A stretch of DNA of 64,000 nucleotides from Mixophyes australis (taxonomy: Eukaryota; Chordata; Amphibia; Anura; Limnodynastidae): the NCBI GenBank assembly GCA_036250195.1, contig JAVHZZ010000008.1, positions 11,747,434-11,811,433 of the forward strand, given 5' to 3'. The notes under the pieces are model-generated. The model was not told the origin of the DNA. It made no database searches and saw only the letters and a program-made list of their open reading frames with translations. The position numbers and the translations under genes are program-made. Shown here piece after piece: positions 1-11,577 of this stretch. Each line of letters starts with the position of its first letter. The stretch's first letter is position 1.

Positions 1-1499
1 TCATACTCAACGATGGAACAATGTCGGGCAAATGTGGCAGTGTGTACGCACTCACTACCAGCAGTGTAGCCAGATATCTGTAGAGTGTACAGAGTCACAA
101 TCTTTTCAGTAGATGGTTATGAGAGATGATGAGCACAGATCTGAAGGTAAATCATGTAGGTGTGTACACAGGAATCTGCATGATCATCAGGACTTTCAAT
201 CGTTGGTGAACTCGTTACAGAAATTGCATCTAAAGTAATTTTATGTAGTGTGTACCCAGCATCATACTACATTTTTGGACAAGGCACAGTATCACTTCTC
301 ACCATGTTTTACAATGTATGATGTTGAACATTCAGCGAAGGTGATTGGAAAAAGTTCCAAGAGAATCTTACTGTGTGTGGCCTCATCATCACAATGATTC
401 AATCAGATCAGAAAATAATATCCAAGGTGATGTCATTGGTCATTCTGGAAGTTTAGGGGACCCCATAACAGCTTGATCCACAATGCCATCTGGCCACCTA
501 CTCTTTAATAGACATATCTAGGCAATTTTATCTATAAGTGTGCAACCAAATTGCTTACAGGTCCAGATAGCAATATATGTAGACAGCTGTACTTTATAAT
601 AATGTCACATACCAACAGTATGCCATACGTGATTTGTAGAGGTTTATGTGACTGTTACCATGAAAAATCATATGCACATTTTGGCTATTATTTTCAGCCA
701 ATTCAACTGCTTTATTAAATTGTACAGTTCTGGCGTTGTTTAAGCTGCGTTAGTCCTGCATTATGTTAAGCTGCCTTTGGTCTATTACCAGGTGGAAACT
801 TGCAGAATCTGTGCAGTCCTTCGTCTCTATACACATGCTGTAAGGGGACTAGCTCATCTAAATGGTGCTTGTCTGCATGAACCGTAAAGTACCTTCGTCT
901 TCCAAGTCTGGAATGTATCACTGTATCGTAAATAGAATTTCTAAATAAATTGCTTTTCTAAAAAGCAAAGTGATAAATTTGGTTTTCTGCTATCTAAAGA
1001 CCAAACTGCAATACTTGGATCTTGTTAGGGATGAGATTACACAGAGCAGGAAAAAAATGTCCTATACGTACAGAGCACAGAACATAATGTATTCTGGGGC
1101 CCCAGTGAGACTGCAGCGTGCAATTGTTCTCTGCATTCATAGATACAGTTATTGTAATGTGTTGTATTAGTAGGTTCCTTTTAAGCAAATACAGGTTATG
1201 ACTAATGCTATATTGTCCTGCTTTAATTGGTCATAAAGAGGAAGTCCATTAGTTAACCAATAGTACGTCATGTAATTCCGAGGTCATTCGCTGGTCTCAT
1301 GGTAGCATTAGGTAATGTGGTTAGTAGTCACTTTAGATATAGTCTTAGAATCATTTGTGACAATTTCTTTACCTTAGCGGTTCTTGTACGAATGTCACAA
1401 TACATGAATGTGAACTTGACCTTCCATGTGACATGTTTAATCCCCTTGTGTTGTGGAGACCCGTGAGTTACTGTTTGATTTCTATTCACTGTATGATTA
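1..1499. other. Unique-looking non-coding DNA
   Basis: AT-rich sequence. The open frames here are under 70 codons and have no recognisable domain. I see no repeat family that recurs elsewhere in the window and no exon with convincing splice sites. Confidence 0.4.
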
Positions 1500-1830
1500 G
1501 GGCAGCACGGTGGCTCAGTGGTTAGCACCTCTCCCTCACAGCACTGGGGTCATGAGTTCAATTCCCACCCACGGCCCTATCTTTGTGGAGTTTGTATGTT
1601 CTATGCATGGATTTTCTTGCATGGATTGCTCCAGTTTCCTCCCACACCTAAAACATACTAGTAGGTTAGTTAATTAGCTGCTGTTAAATTGTCCTTAGTC
1701 TCTCTTGGTCTATGTGTGTGTATATTATGGAATTTAGATTTAGACTGTAAGCTCCAATGGGGCAGGGACTGATGTGAGTGAGATCTCTGTACAGCTCTGC
1801 GGAATTAGTGGCGCTATATAAATAAATTGG
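1500..1830 (+). mobile_element. tRNA-like SINE, copy 1
   Basis: A near full-length SINE. Its head has a box A-like 'tggctcagtggttagcac' and a box B-like 'gagttcaattcc', which are the internal RNA polymerase III promoter elements. The body includes 'tttcctcccacac' and 'gctccaatggggcaggga', and it ends in 'ggcgctatataaataaatt'. The same consensus is found at 21905-22070, 24664-24990 and, reversed, at 47918-48272. It encodes no protein and would depend on a LINE in trans. The anuran assignment is from memory of the tail signature. Confidence 0.8.
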
Positions 1831-2212
1831 TCTCTTGTAGATCACCTCCAAGGTGCTATATTCACTATTGCAATTTCTTCAGCAATAAACCGCATTATTT
1901 TTTCTTTAGTTTTCCATTGCACAATCTGACCACTTCCTGAACAATACTAACAATGAGCGGGGCACAGTTCTTACACCTCTAATAATATACTTGTAAGTCC
2001 ACCACAAATATCTATTTTACACAAAAGACATCTATTTAGTGAGAGCCAGCAAGGCTTATCACACAAAATAACTTTTGCAATCAACACAAATGCTACCATG
2101 ACTGCAACTTCAATTTATCGGATCAAACTTTTTCCCTTAACTCAAACAGCTCACATACAGTATAACCATAACAATTCCATTCATATTTACCATCTGTACA
2201 CAAACTCCTATA
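1831..2212 (+). repeat. 3' extension shared with 24991-25438
   Basis: Directly downstream of the SINE tail, this stretch matches 24991-25438. Both run through 'aacctccaaggtgc'-like sequence, 'ttcttcagcaataaaccgc', 'agagccagcaaggc' and 'tataaccataacaattcc'. This copy lacks roughly 55 bp present in the other. The match stops near 2212. It may be part of an LTR or other element that already carried the SINE when it was copied. Confidence 0.65.
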
Positions 2213-2773
2213 TCTGATGATGATGACTGGTAATGTGTGTTTTCAAACTTGCTTCTCCTCTTTTAATAAATGTTTGTGATCATCTGATTTTGTAGAGCAT
2301 ATCAACTGTTGTAATTCCTGGCCTCGCATCACAGGAATTGCGAAACCTTTGGGACTGTAGCTGATACTGTTGTTTCTCCATTTCACAGTTAGAGCGATTC
2401 ACGGTCACTGATCTTAGGAGGCCACAGACACAGACTCTATATACTCTCACTGGCCACAACTTAGAGCCTCAATGAGCCACGTAAATAGCAACTAGACAAA
2501 TCCATCCCTAATAGTGGTACGACGTGTCTTAACGAGGAAGGGGTATAATTGAAACGCTTTATACTTTTTATATTTTATGATGGCTCAAAACATAGACCAA
2601 AGCTCCAACATAATGTACATATTTGGAATCTGTAAACATTCAATGCTGCAGAATAAAACCATTAGTACCTTGGGTTGAATCATTATTATGACTATTTCCA
2701 TTATTTCATTAAATCAATTTGCTGAAAGTTGCTACCAAAAGTAAGCTCTGTATCTTCCAAAGAAATTATATAC
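2213..2773. other. Non-coding, no feature recognised
   Basis: I see no gene, recognisable repeat or hairpin in this stretch. Its upper boundary is where the shared SINE extension ends and its lower boundary is the start of a palindrome. Confidence 0.35.
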
Positions 2774-2942
2774 CTCTGTCTGATCCTGATGCTGGAAACC
2801 CGATTAAGGTCCTCTCTGCGATGTCCGGATGTCCTTTCAGGACCTTGACAATCCTTTCAGGACCTTGTCAAGGTCCTGAAAGGACATCCAGACATCACAG
2901 AAAGGACCTTAATCGGTTTTCCAGCATCAGGATCAGACAGAG
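2774..2942. repeat. Imperfect long inverted repeat (about 75-bp arms)
   Basis: The left arm starts 'ctctgtctgatcctgatg' and the right arm ends 'catcaggatcagacagag'. The centre holds copies of 'tcctttcaggacctt', so the middle can pair in more than one register. The shape fits a palindromic MITE. No target duplication was recognised and the superfamily is unknown. Confidence 0.7.
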
Positions 2943-2991
2943 AGAAAACTTTAGCGAACAGAGGAATCATCTGACAGGGTAAGTGCTACTA

Positions 2992-3062
2992 CCCCTGTAT
3001 AAGACGCACCCAGTTATTAGACCCAAAATTTTGGGGGAAAAGGTGCGTCTTATACATGGGAA
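2992..3062. repeat. Short inverted repeat, 'tataagacgcacc' MITE end
   Basis: 'tgtataagacgcacc' at about 2996 is mirrored by 'ggtgcgtcttatacat' at about 3042, around the central palindrome 'cccaaaattttggg'. Similar 'gtataagacgcacc' ends are common in vertebrate MITEs. It abuts a (TA)n tract and lies just downstream of the larger palindrome, so the two could belong to one element. Confidence 0.6.
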
Positions 3063-3067
3063 AATAC

Positions 3068-3069
<2 letters not shown>

Positions 3070-3136
<67 letters not shown>

Positions 3137-3140
3137 ATAT
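3070..3140. repeat. (TA)n microsatellite
   Basis: About 70 bp of nearly pure TA with one 'ttta' interruption. It produces Tyr-Ile runs in the translated frames on both strands; these are not proteins. Confidence 0.95.
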
Positions 3141-3299
3141 TCTCCATATTTCACTTTGGTGGCATAAAAAAAAGTTATTCCTATCAAAAGCCAACATGTC
3201 ACGTAAATATAGATAAAAGGCATGGCTCCTGAGTTGCAATTGTGGCGCAAACTCCTGACCACAAAAGCCTGAGCGACTCTAGCCGGTGGCGGAACTATA

Positions 3300-3663
3300 C
3301 AGTCATGGCCAAAAGTTTTGAGAATGACACCAAGTTTGCTGCTTCACTGTGTTTAGAACTCTTTGTTAGATGATTAGGCATTGATTAGGCAAGAATGGGC
3401 GGCCATCAGTCAGTATGTGGCCCAGAAGTTGATTGATAGCTGCCAGGGCGAATTGCAGAGGTCTTCAAAAAGAAGGGTCAACACTGGAAATATCGACTCT
3501 TAGCATAAACTTAATGTAAATGTCAATAGAAGCCTTTGACACTTATAAAATGCTTGTAATTTTACTTCAGTATACCAAAGCAACATCTGACTAAAAACAC
3601 TTAAGCAGCAAACTTTGTGAAAACCAATATTTGTGTTATTCTCAAAACTTTTGGCCATGACTG
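3300..3663. mobile_element. Deletion-derived Tc1/mariner element (364 bp)
   Basis: The terminal inverted repeats start 'cagtcatggccaaaagttt' and end 'aaacttttggccatgactg'. The element is flanked by TA on both sides (3298-3299 and 3664-3665), the Tc1/mariner target site. A second inverted pair, 'aagtttgctgctt' and 'aagcagcaaacttt', lies just inside. The interior keeps no usable transposase frame, so this is a non-autonomous copy. Confidence 0.88.
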
Positions 3664-3875
3664 TAGACGTTGCGGGTTGTGCGATGGCCGTGGGGCTAAG
3701 ATGCCTATCCAACCGCTACGCCTAGGCTTCATGCCACTTGTGCTGGCTCCTGCGGATGTTCAGAAGAACGGAGCACGTACCTACCGAGGGATCGGCAATT
3801 TCATATCTATGCCTCTAACGCTAGTATTGTGGCTCAGCATCACTTTTAGCTTTCAGTTTCATTCCTCCTTGTACC

Positions 3876-4185
3876 CAGGGGCGGACCCAGACATTTGCCC
3901 TACCCCGGCCGATTTTAGGGGGGGGGGGGGGGGGGGGGCGATTTAGGCCCCGCCCCCTTTCTGTGTTCTAAGGCTGCCGGCGGCTGCACAGTATGTGCAG
4001 GTCCGTTCAGCAGTGAAAGTGTGCTGTCCCGCTGCTCTAAATGTGTTTAAACCACAATCAGAGCAGCCGGGCAGCACACTGTCACTGCTGAACGGACCTG
4101 CACATACTGTGCAGCCGTCGGCAGCAAGCCCCTGCTAGGGGGGGCGATCGCCCCGATCGCCCCCCCCCCCCTGGATCCGCCACTG
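3876..4185. mobile_element. Non-autonomous hAT-type MITE, perfect 8-bp TSD
   Basis: TIRs are 'caggggcggacccag' (3876-3890) and 'ctggatccgccactg' (4171-4185). The element is flanked by an exact 8-bp duplication, 'cttgtacc', at 3868-3875 and 4186-4193, as expected for hAT. Next to the ends are a G run (about 3920-3938) and a C run. The core, 3973-4125, is a long inverted repeat starting 'gctgcc' and ending 'ggcagc'. No coding capacity. Confidence 0.9.
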
Positions 4186-4867
4186 CTTGTACCTGTCATC
4201 ATTACTTGCATCGTTTTATACGGTATGGTTCTTTAAAGGCAAACTAAGAACGGAAGCTTGGCCTCCACGTCTTAGTTTAATAAAGAGAAATGAAAAGCAA
4301 TGCATGGAACAATGAAAGCTATTTGTCTGCCGGTCAAATGATGTGCTTGTGTCAAACGTCAGCTCTTCTGGTCAGGATGCAATTTCACAGCACATTTCAG
4401 GAATACGCTGTCTTGTTTTTGGTTTTTTTTACGATATCTGCATTGTATCATTTCTGCCTAATATCATATATAGAACAAGACACAACAAAATGTTGACTGA
4501 TTGAAATGCTACTAGAAGTGCAACAAGTTATATGTTAGATATTAGGTATAGGGTGAAATGTATTAAAGAGTGGTTCACTAACTTGCCGTTTGGAAGCTGA
4601 AACCATAATGATAATGACCCACTTCTAATCTTAAATAAAATACTGTTCCTGACTCTATTAAAGAGTAATATAGTGCCCCTTCATAATAATAAAAACATCA
4701 TTACCTCTAATGTACTAAGTAATACATTGTGTAACCCAACTTAAAAAAATAAAAAAAACACGTGGAACGATGCACCCGACATAAGCAGAATGAAGGTCCG
4801 GCAACCGATCTTGACAATAACCAGTCAGGAGAAGCCTCTCATCTTATCAGATATATTTGTTATTATA

Positions 4868-5310
4868 ACGACACACTGTGGGCATGATTCATCAAGGAAT
4901 GCAAATGCCGATTTTGTGTGTATAATCCGCAAAGAACTGGACCATACGCAACTAAACGCAGCTACAATCAATTCATCTCCGTACACAAAGGACACTTACT
5001 ACAGTCTACGATTTCAGAGAGGGAATGGAGTGGGATAGGGCAGTTCACCCGTAGTTAATGTATGGTAAGGGTGTGCCGAACTCTAGTGCATGCAGTCATG
5101 ACCAGTTCAAGCTTTGGCCATCTCAAAGTTACTTGTCTATCTGCCGTATCTGTTGCTCCAGCTACACAACAAGTCTAACTCCTAATCAGTAGTGATGACA
5201 GACTCCTATGCATGCTATAACATGTGTTTGCAATCAGAAGCAACTGTAAAAATGTATTTTATGTTCAGTGGACATTAACAGCATCCTAATAAATGTATTT
5301 TATGTGGGGA
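4868..5310 (-). repeat. Dispersed repeat family F, reverse copy
   Basis: It starts 'catgattcatcaaggaatg' and ends in 'aaatgtattttatgt'. The 3' half is the reverse complement of 32850-33000 and 54538-54680, which share 'gtctactgtacataaaat' and 'catcactagtaatc'. The 5' half matches 49555-49805. Non-coding. The terminal 'gattcatcaagg' is shared by several MITE-like families here. Superfamily unassigned. Confidence 0.65.
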
Positions 5311-5357
5311 AAAAATATTTAAAAAAAACACTTTTATTTTAAAACTGTTTTATCATT

Positions 5358-5525
5358 AACGCCTATATTATGAACAGGTGACGTTAATTGAATAGGTTAT
5401 TCTTTTCTGTGCTTTCTTTTACAAATTTATATTCCACATAGGTATTGGACATATCCTGCAGTGTCCTTTGTAGTAGTGCAGACCTTCACCCGAATTATCA
5501 GCGCACGTATTTTCGGATCCATCCA
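5358..5525 (+). repeat. Dispersed repeat family G, copy 1
   Basis: It shares 'aacaggtgac', 'atatcctgcagtgtc' style sequence, 'gcagacct' and 'cacgtatttt' in the same order with 51267-51425. Non-coding, with no terminal repeat recognised. It may be the tail of a larger element. Confidence 0.5.
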
Positions 5526-5589
5526 GATCAGTTTTTGCACCAATAAAGGGCCCCATTTAAAATTAGGAGCATAGCAATAAAAAGGAGCA

Positions 5590-5775
5590 AATTTGCACCA
5601 TGGCAAGTCCATGTTGCACTGCAGGGGGAGCAAATTTAAAATGTGCGGACAGATTTAGAGTTGGGAGAGGGCGTGTCCTAGCTCAACTCTAAATTGCAGT
5701 GTAACAATAACGCTGCCCAGTATTGTGTGCTACATGCAGAAACAGCCAGTACTTTCCCTGTATGCAAAAAAATTA
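5590..5775 (+). repeat. MITE family H, diverged partial copy
   Basis: It has the order typical of family H: 'catgttgca', 'gggggagcaaatttaaaatg', 'ggacagatttagagttggg', 'cgtgtcctag', 'gtgtgctacatg', 'aacagccagta'. The better copies are 14623-14956, 17514-17812, 51495-51787 and 52660-52972. The ends are missing. Confidence 0.6.
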
Positions 5776-7356
5776 ATTTATTTACAGTCCCATACATTGC
5801 AACATGGTTCACGCAGGGACAAATGGCACATTTTTTTTAGGGCTGAAGTCCTAAGTGTTCAATTGTTTGTTTGTTTTTTTGCTTTCTTTTCCATAAGTGT
5901 CCCTAAATATATCCATATCATTACAACAACAGGCAATGCTTTCTCAACTGCTCAACATGTCTCTCTAGCTTTAGTTCTTTGGAAATATTTTGAAAGTATT
6001 TAATGAGTTCCAGAGTTCTGAAAGAAAAAATATTGCCAAATGTCCTCTACACCCTGTGCCAAAAGATAAAGCAGCACTAAAAATACACAATGTACATCTC
6101 ACTTTCCTTGGATGTCACCATTCTGAATAATATACTCAATTGTGTTGAAAGTTCTTAAAAAAAACCAACACAATTCCAGCCCAGGCAGCACAAAATAATA
6201 TTTGAATTGATGGAAAAAATAACATAACAAAACATTGTGGCTTTCTGAATGCCGAAATGCAAACATGCAATAGTATATTAAAACCCAACCGGCATTTAGC
6301 TTTGACTGATCGAGAGGAAGGTCTACAATAAGATCATATGTCCCATTTGCTGCCCAAGACATTTACAATTAAATGTTATTATTAGTATAATTATTGTTAA
6401 CATTTATATAGTCCCAAAGTACTCGGAAGTGCTTTGCGATATGGAACAATCTCAGTTATAAAACAATTCCTACGACCTTCAGTCGTAGGTTCAAACGATT
6501 GAACCTACGACTGAAGGTCCGATCAGTCTGATGATTCATCCATACACACTGACACGATTTACCTTCAGGTCTGTGCTTTTCACCTGGTCCTTCATCTGGT
6601 CCTCTAGTCTTTAGAGAATGACAGCACAATATTCATTCATTCTTGTCACATTGTCACACTGATTAAACCGCCTTTTTATAGCTATCCACATGTCCTAACG
6701 AATCTCGTTAGCTTCTGTGACTCTGAAACGAAACATTCTGTCTCAGAACGAACAAATGAATTATTCCTTCTACAACACTCTCAACAATTATTCACCGGGA
6801 CATTCATCGCTAGCATCGGCTGAAAAGTACACAACTCTGTAAACTCTATGGAGATCGTGAGCATGAGTGTATACACACTACATGATCGGTCGGTGATTGG
6901 TCAGAAAATATTAAACATATATGTATATATTAGGGATAAGCTCCAAATCTAGTAATTACAAACACCCTGTCACAAGCAGCACGTAGAGAGACTCTCCCAA
7001 GGACTCAATCTTACATCTAAACGTACAATTCTACAGCGCTCAATGCCAGGGCATAAATAACAACAACATAACTCTAGCTGTTAACTGCAATAAAGAGATT
7101 GCACGTTCTATATGAAAACGTTGTATCTACACATTTGAATGAATCTTAACCACAGTGCGCTCTGTATTCCACCTTTGCACGCCCACTATTGTATTCGAGA
7201 GACTAATTGCTAGGCAATTATAAACATTTAAAAGTACCCTTGTAGGCTCAATCTGATTAATAACGTAGTGTTCTGGGTGAATACAATCCTCCAGAAGCTG
7301 TAGGCTTGTATACGATTGATGTTGTACCAAATATATTAAGAAATAACCTCCCGGGA
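5776..7356. other. Non-coding stretch with one perfect hairpin
   Basis: AT-rich, with no domain-bearing open frame. Around 6390-6450, 'taacatttatatagtccc' resembles frog SINE or LINE tail sequence. The only strong structure is the hairpin at 6474-6519, listed separately. Confidence 0.35.
6474..6519. repeat. Perfect 21-bp hairpin with 4-base loop
   Basis: Arms at 6474-6494 and 6499-6519 are exact reverse complements around the loop 'acga'. The arm begins 'gaccttcagtcgtagg'. It could be the centre of a palindromic MITE, since 'cacactgacacgat'-like sequence follows at about 6545. No flanking duplication was identified. Confidence 0.8.
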
Positions 7357-7700
7357 ATTGAGTGGACCGCCCGATGTAAAGCACCAAGAGAGACTCAATA
7401 TCCAACGGCGTGACACATCCAAAAAAACTCTGGGTATTAAGTACTGTATCTCCTGTTGTAATGTAGATCTTCCAACAGTGGCGTTGATTGAATCCCAGTC
7501 ACCGGCGGTGCCTTCCGATCTGTGTACCAGAATAATCGATAAATATCAACAAACTTTATTGTGCCATACAAAAGTACATCAGTACTTACACTTCGGTAAT
7601 TGTCAGAATATTCATAATTATCTCCTCTACGCGTTTCGTTCCCATGTGGAACTTTATCAAGAGTGAAAACACCGCCAGTGACTGGGAAAAATGTAGATAC
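7357..7700 (-). mobile_element. Possible Penelope-like element fragment
   Basis: Read on the minus strand, this segment holds the hammerhead-like motif at 7625-7663. Penelope-like retroelements are known to carry such ribozymes in their terminal repeats, and this is the only basis for the call. No reverse transcriptase or GIY-YIG endonuclease frame is present. The boundaries are guesses. Confidence 0.35.
7625..7663 (-). ncRNA. Hammerhead ribozyme-like motif, degraded (copy 1)
   Basis: On the minus strand the order is: a 3-bp stem I half (CUC), core UUGAUAA, stem II (5 bp, GUUCC/GGAAC), GAAA, the self-complementary ACGCGU that can form a tiny stem III, an A at the cleavage position, then GAG closing stem I. 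The canonical core is CUGAUGA, so C3 is U and G8 is A. G8 is catalytically important, so activity is unlikely. Stem I is only 3 bp. Confidence 0.5.
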
Positions 7701-8318
7701 TTCATATTTATTTTCGGGAATAAATGAAGATAAGGCACTAGAGGGTGTAGGAAAAGAAATTAGCTGGTTTTGCTCTGGGAAGATCATACTATATCATTTT
7801 GGATCCTGTCAATCTTGTCCTTGACGTAAGAAGCAACATCTACATCAGTAACAGTAGTCGGGGGTATTGATGTGGTTAATGAAGAGATTTAAATGTATTA
7901 AAGAGGTGCTTGGGAGTTAAACGCCTGAGAGGAGAGGAGAGATTTCAGGTCTACTTATTTGGTGGTGTCCAGTGCATTTCAATAGGAATGCCAGTTAGCA
8001 GTATATTTGAGTAAACACAAGAAAAGTACAAGACTTTCACCAATATCTTTCAACCTTGCAGGAGAGTTTTTGAAGGCATGTGGTCAACACTGAGAAGAAA
8101 AGTAGCTGGAGCCACTTTTAGATTAGTTTTGAAGGGATCTACTAGATTTTCCGAACATGGGAGACCTAATTCAGGACTCCTATACTCCTCAATGGGTCTG
8201 TGTCTGAATATTAGAATGGAAATTAATTTTTTTCTCATCTCCTCTGTGTTTATTACCTACACAGATGGTTATATGCAAATCTAATTCACATGCCATAAGT
8301 ACAAATAAATATAATAAC

Positions 8319-9387
8319 TGTGACAGGATGGACCGCCTATGCCACCCTGTCTGTTGTTGCTGGGAACCGGCTGGGCTTACTTTGCCACCGTTCCCTTTCG
8401 TTATCCCAAATGTGCCCTCTTGCCGCAGTAGGAGGGGATTATAATGCTGCCACCACTGAACTCCTTTATGGCGCTCAGAAACATGTTCCTTCTGGTTAAC
8501 TGTCACTGCTAGTGTACTCCTGTACTTGGGCTGGTAACTCCGGCCCTCTTACTATGGATCCGGGTTGCTGTGGATCACACAGACCCCCCTGGCCTATCAC
8601 ACTGACCAGAGCTGCAGGTAACAGGCATAGCGGTGGTACTGGAGAGCTGGGTCCAAACCTCAGAATCAGCCGGAGAATGGATTAGATTTAGGGTCTAATC
8701 GGCAGGTCACAGGATTACAGCGATATTGAAAAAGTTGTCAAGCAGGTCTTTGAAGCAGAGTGATGTTTTTATTGCTCAAGTGTCCTGACAAGGACAGTCC
8801 CACTGATTTAAGGTATTAGTGGTCAGATCAGATGGAACATCAGAATGATACATTTCAGTGTACAAGTCAGTGCATTTATACCCTTCAGACACATGCTATT
8901 TTTAGCATCAGGATATTCTCTATTTACACAAACATAGATTTACATGCATTGCAAAGCCACTAATATTTATACTTAGCTATGAAATTCTTAAAACCCTTGC
9001 TGTGATTTCCTGGATCTTATTTCAGAAGCAGGAGACCAACTAGCAAGTCAAAAGGTCTGACTGGCATGAGTACTTCAGACAGTTGCCGAATACCCATTTC
9101 CACAGAACAACAAAAAAAACCCAAAACAAGCTACTTCCCCACATCATAATACACCAAAGGCTTGGTAAACACAGGCTCATTGTATCAGATATATACATCA
9201 GAAATAGGCATATCCTATAGCCAGGTTAGACAAGAGACAAAATTTCTTCCCCTGCTTTTAGAAATAGCGATTTCCTATCTCACAATATCAAAAAATAAGT
9301 GCACGTGCAATTACATAAATAAGTGCCCTGCGCTATTTGCTTTAAACATTTTTTAAAACAAGGTTATTTAATAGTGATCCAGTCACA
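8319..9387 (-). mobile_element. Solo LTR (1069 bp) with 5-bp TSD
   Basis: It begins TGTGAC and ends GTCACA, which are inverted and have the TG...CA ends of LTRs. It is flanked by an exact 5-bp duplication, ATAAC, at 8314-8318 and 9388-9392. On the minus strand a TATAAA (8875-8880) precedes an AATAAA (8768-8773) by about 100 bp, the order expected of an LTR promoter and poly(A) signal. There is no internal coding region, so it is a solo LTR. Gypsy is likely but not proven. Confidence 0.8.
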
Positions 9388-9392
9388 ATAAC

Positions 9393-10064
9393 ATTTAAGG
9401 CTACTGCTCTGTTATATGTTATATAACATATTCGAGCCCCATGACCTCTAAAAAATCAACAGGTAGCCTATATGGTGTCATTAATACAATAAAACTTGGA
9501 TTGTAAGAATGGAATCTCAGGTGCATTTTTCAGACAGAACAAACAAATGTCAAACTCCTGTGATAAAAGGACAAGAGCAAGGGACATGTAAGAAGAATAG
9601 AAGGTCATAAAAAAATCAAAATGTCAAGTGCTTTTTGCTATGGAAGATTACACAGCATTCAGGATATATTTTATCTGAAACTCTCTCTTGCGTCACTGAG
9701 ATTTAAAGGTGAAAAGGTTTATATGAAGACAAGGTCATAAATGATGATAAAACAAACTAACCAAGACACAGGAAAACATTAAGATCATAGTAAGCACAAA
9801 ATATATAGTAACTGAGAATTAACTCAGGATACGGCATTTAGTTGGCCTCTTAAGGAATCAAACAACACGCCTAGCCCCCATTCAGGGCACTACCTCACTG
9901 AGTGGCCCATCCCTAAGCAGCGGGCCGCTATGCCGCCTACCACTCTCTTTAGTAGGTGCACACATATATGACACAGCCCCGGTATTTCTGAGGTTTCTGC
10001 AGCCACACACTATCTCTTCATGGACAGGATGCGTTCCGGTCCTCATTTGGTCCTCTGTCTCTAA
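9393..10064. other. Non-coding, moderately GC-rich toward its end
   Basis: Downstream of the LTR duplication. From about 9870 the sequence becomes GC-rich ('cgcctagcccccattcaggg') and runs into the 77-bp array, which suggests that both belong to one further element. No gene seen. Confidence 0.3.
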
Positions 10065-11330
10065 CCCCCCTGCTTATAGAGCCACTCCTCAGCTCCTTAC
10101 TCCTTACTGGACTTCTACTCAGGTCTCCTGCCTCTTGCAGGACACACAATGGCCTCAAACGTGAGCCACTCCGCAGCTCCTTACTGGGCTTCTCCTCAGG
10201 TCTCCTACCTCCTACAGGACACACAATGGGCTTAACTTAAGCCATTCCTCAGCTCCTTACTGGGCTTCTCCTCAGGTCTCCTGTCTCTTGCAGGACACAC
10301 AATAGCCTCATACATGAGCCACTCCTCAGCTCCTTACTGGGCTTCTCAGGTCTCCTACCTCCTGCAGGACACACAATAGCCTCACAAGTGAGCCACTCTG
10401 CAGCTCCTTACAGGGCTTCTCCTCAGGTCTCCTACCTCCTGCAGGACACACAATAGCCTCATAGGTGAGCCACTCCTCAGCTCCTTACTGGGCTTCTCCT
10501 CAGGTCTCCTACCTCCTGCAGGACACACAATAGCCTCATCCGCGAGCCACTCCGCAGCTCCTTACTGGGCTTCTCCACAGGTTTCCTACCTCCTGCAGGA
10601 CACACATAGCCTCATCAGCGAGCCACTCCTCAGCTCCTTACTGGGCTTCTCCTCAGGTCTCCTACCTCCTGCAGGACACACAATGGCCTCGTACGTGAGC
10701 CACTCCTCAGCTCCTTGCTGGGCTTCTCTTCAGGTCTCCTTCCTCCTGCAGGACACACAATAGTCTCATACGTGAGCCACTCCTCAGCTCCTTACTGGGC
10801 TTCTCCTCAGATCTCCTACCTCTTGCAGGAGACACAATGGCCTTGTATGTGAGCCACTCCTAAGCTTCTTACTGGGCTTCTCCTCAGGTCTCCTTCGTCC
10901 TGCAGGACACACAATGGCCTCATACATGAGCCACCCTTCAGCTCCTTACTGGGCTTCTCCTCAGGTCTCCTACCTCCTATAGGACCCACAATGGCCTCAC
11001 ACTTGAGCCACTCCTTAGCTCCTTACTTGGCTTCTCCTCAGGTCTCCTACCTCCTACAGGACCCATAATGGCCTCACGCTTGAGCCACTCCTCAGCTCCT
11101 TACTGGGCTTCTCCTCAGGTCTCCTACCTCCTGCAGGACACACAATAGCCTCATCCGTGAGCCACTCCGCAGCTCCTTACTGGGCTTGTCCTCAGGTCTC
11201 CTACCTCTTGCAGGACACACAATGGCCTCGTACGTGAGCCACTCCTCAGCTCCTTACTGGGCTTCTCCTCAGGTCTCCTACCTCCTGCAGGACACACAAT
11301 GGCCTCACTGGGCCGTTTCCTCAGCTCCTC
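10065..11330. repeat. 77-bp minisatellite, about 16 copies
   Basis: The unit contains 'ctcctcaggtctcctacctc', 'tgcaggacacacaat', 'gagccactcctcagctcc' and 'ttactgggctt'. Consecutive 'aggacac' landmarks are spaced 76-78 bp, with one 73- to 74-bp unit near 10340. Units diverge by point changes. Frames across it are repeat artefacts, including a minus-strand frame at 10018-10224. Confidence 0.9.
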
Positions 11331-11577
11331 TCTGAGCTCTATCCTGGGCTACAGATAGATGTTGTATCACACACACTTTTAATCATGTAGGTGAGGATCC
11401 AAAACTCTAAGGTCTGAACAGGGGACAAACTAGCATTACCTATCCTATAACCACCAAAATATGTATACACTATGAACATTTCTGCATAGTGTTATAATTA
11501 CAGTGATGTTCTTAGGAAGGTTATTGACTATATTTTGAATTTGGGGATTTTTAAGTAGCTTTATCTGGGGTTTTTTT

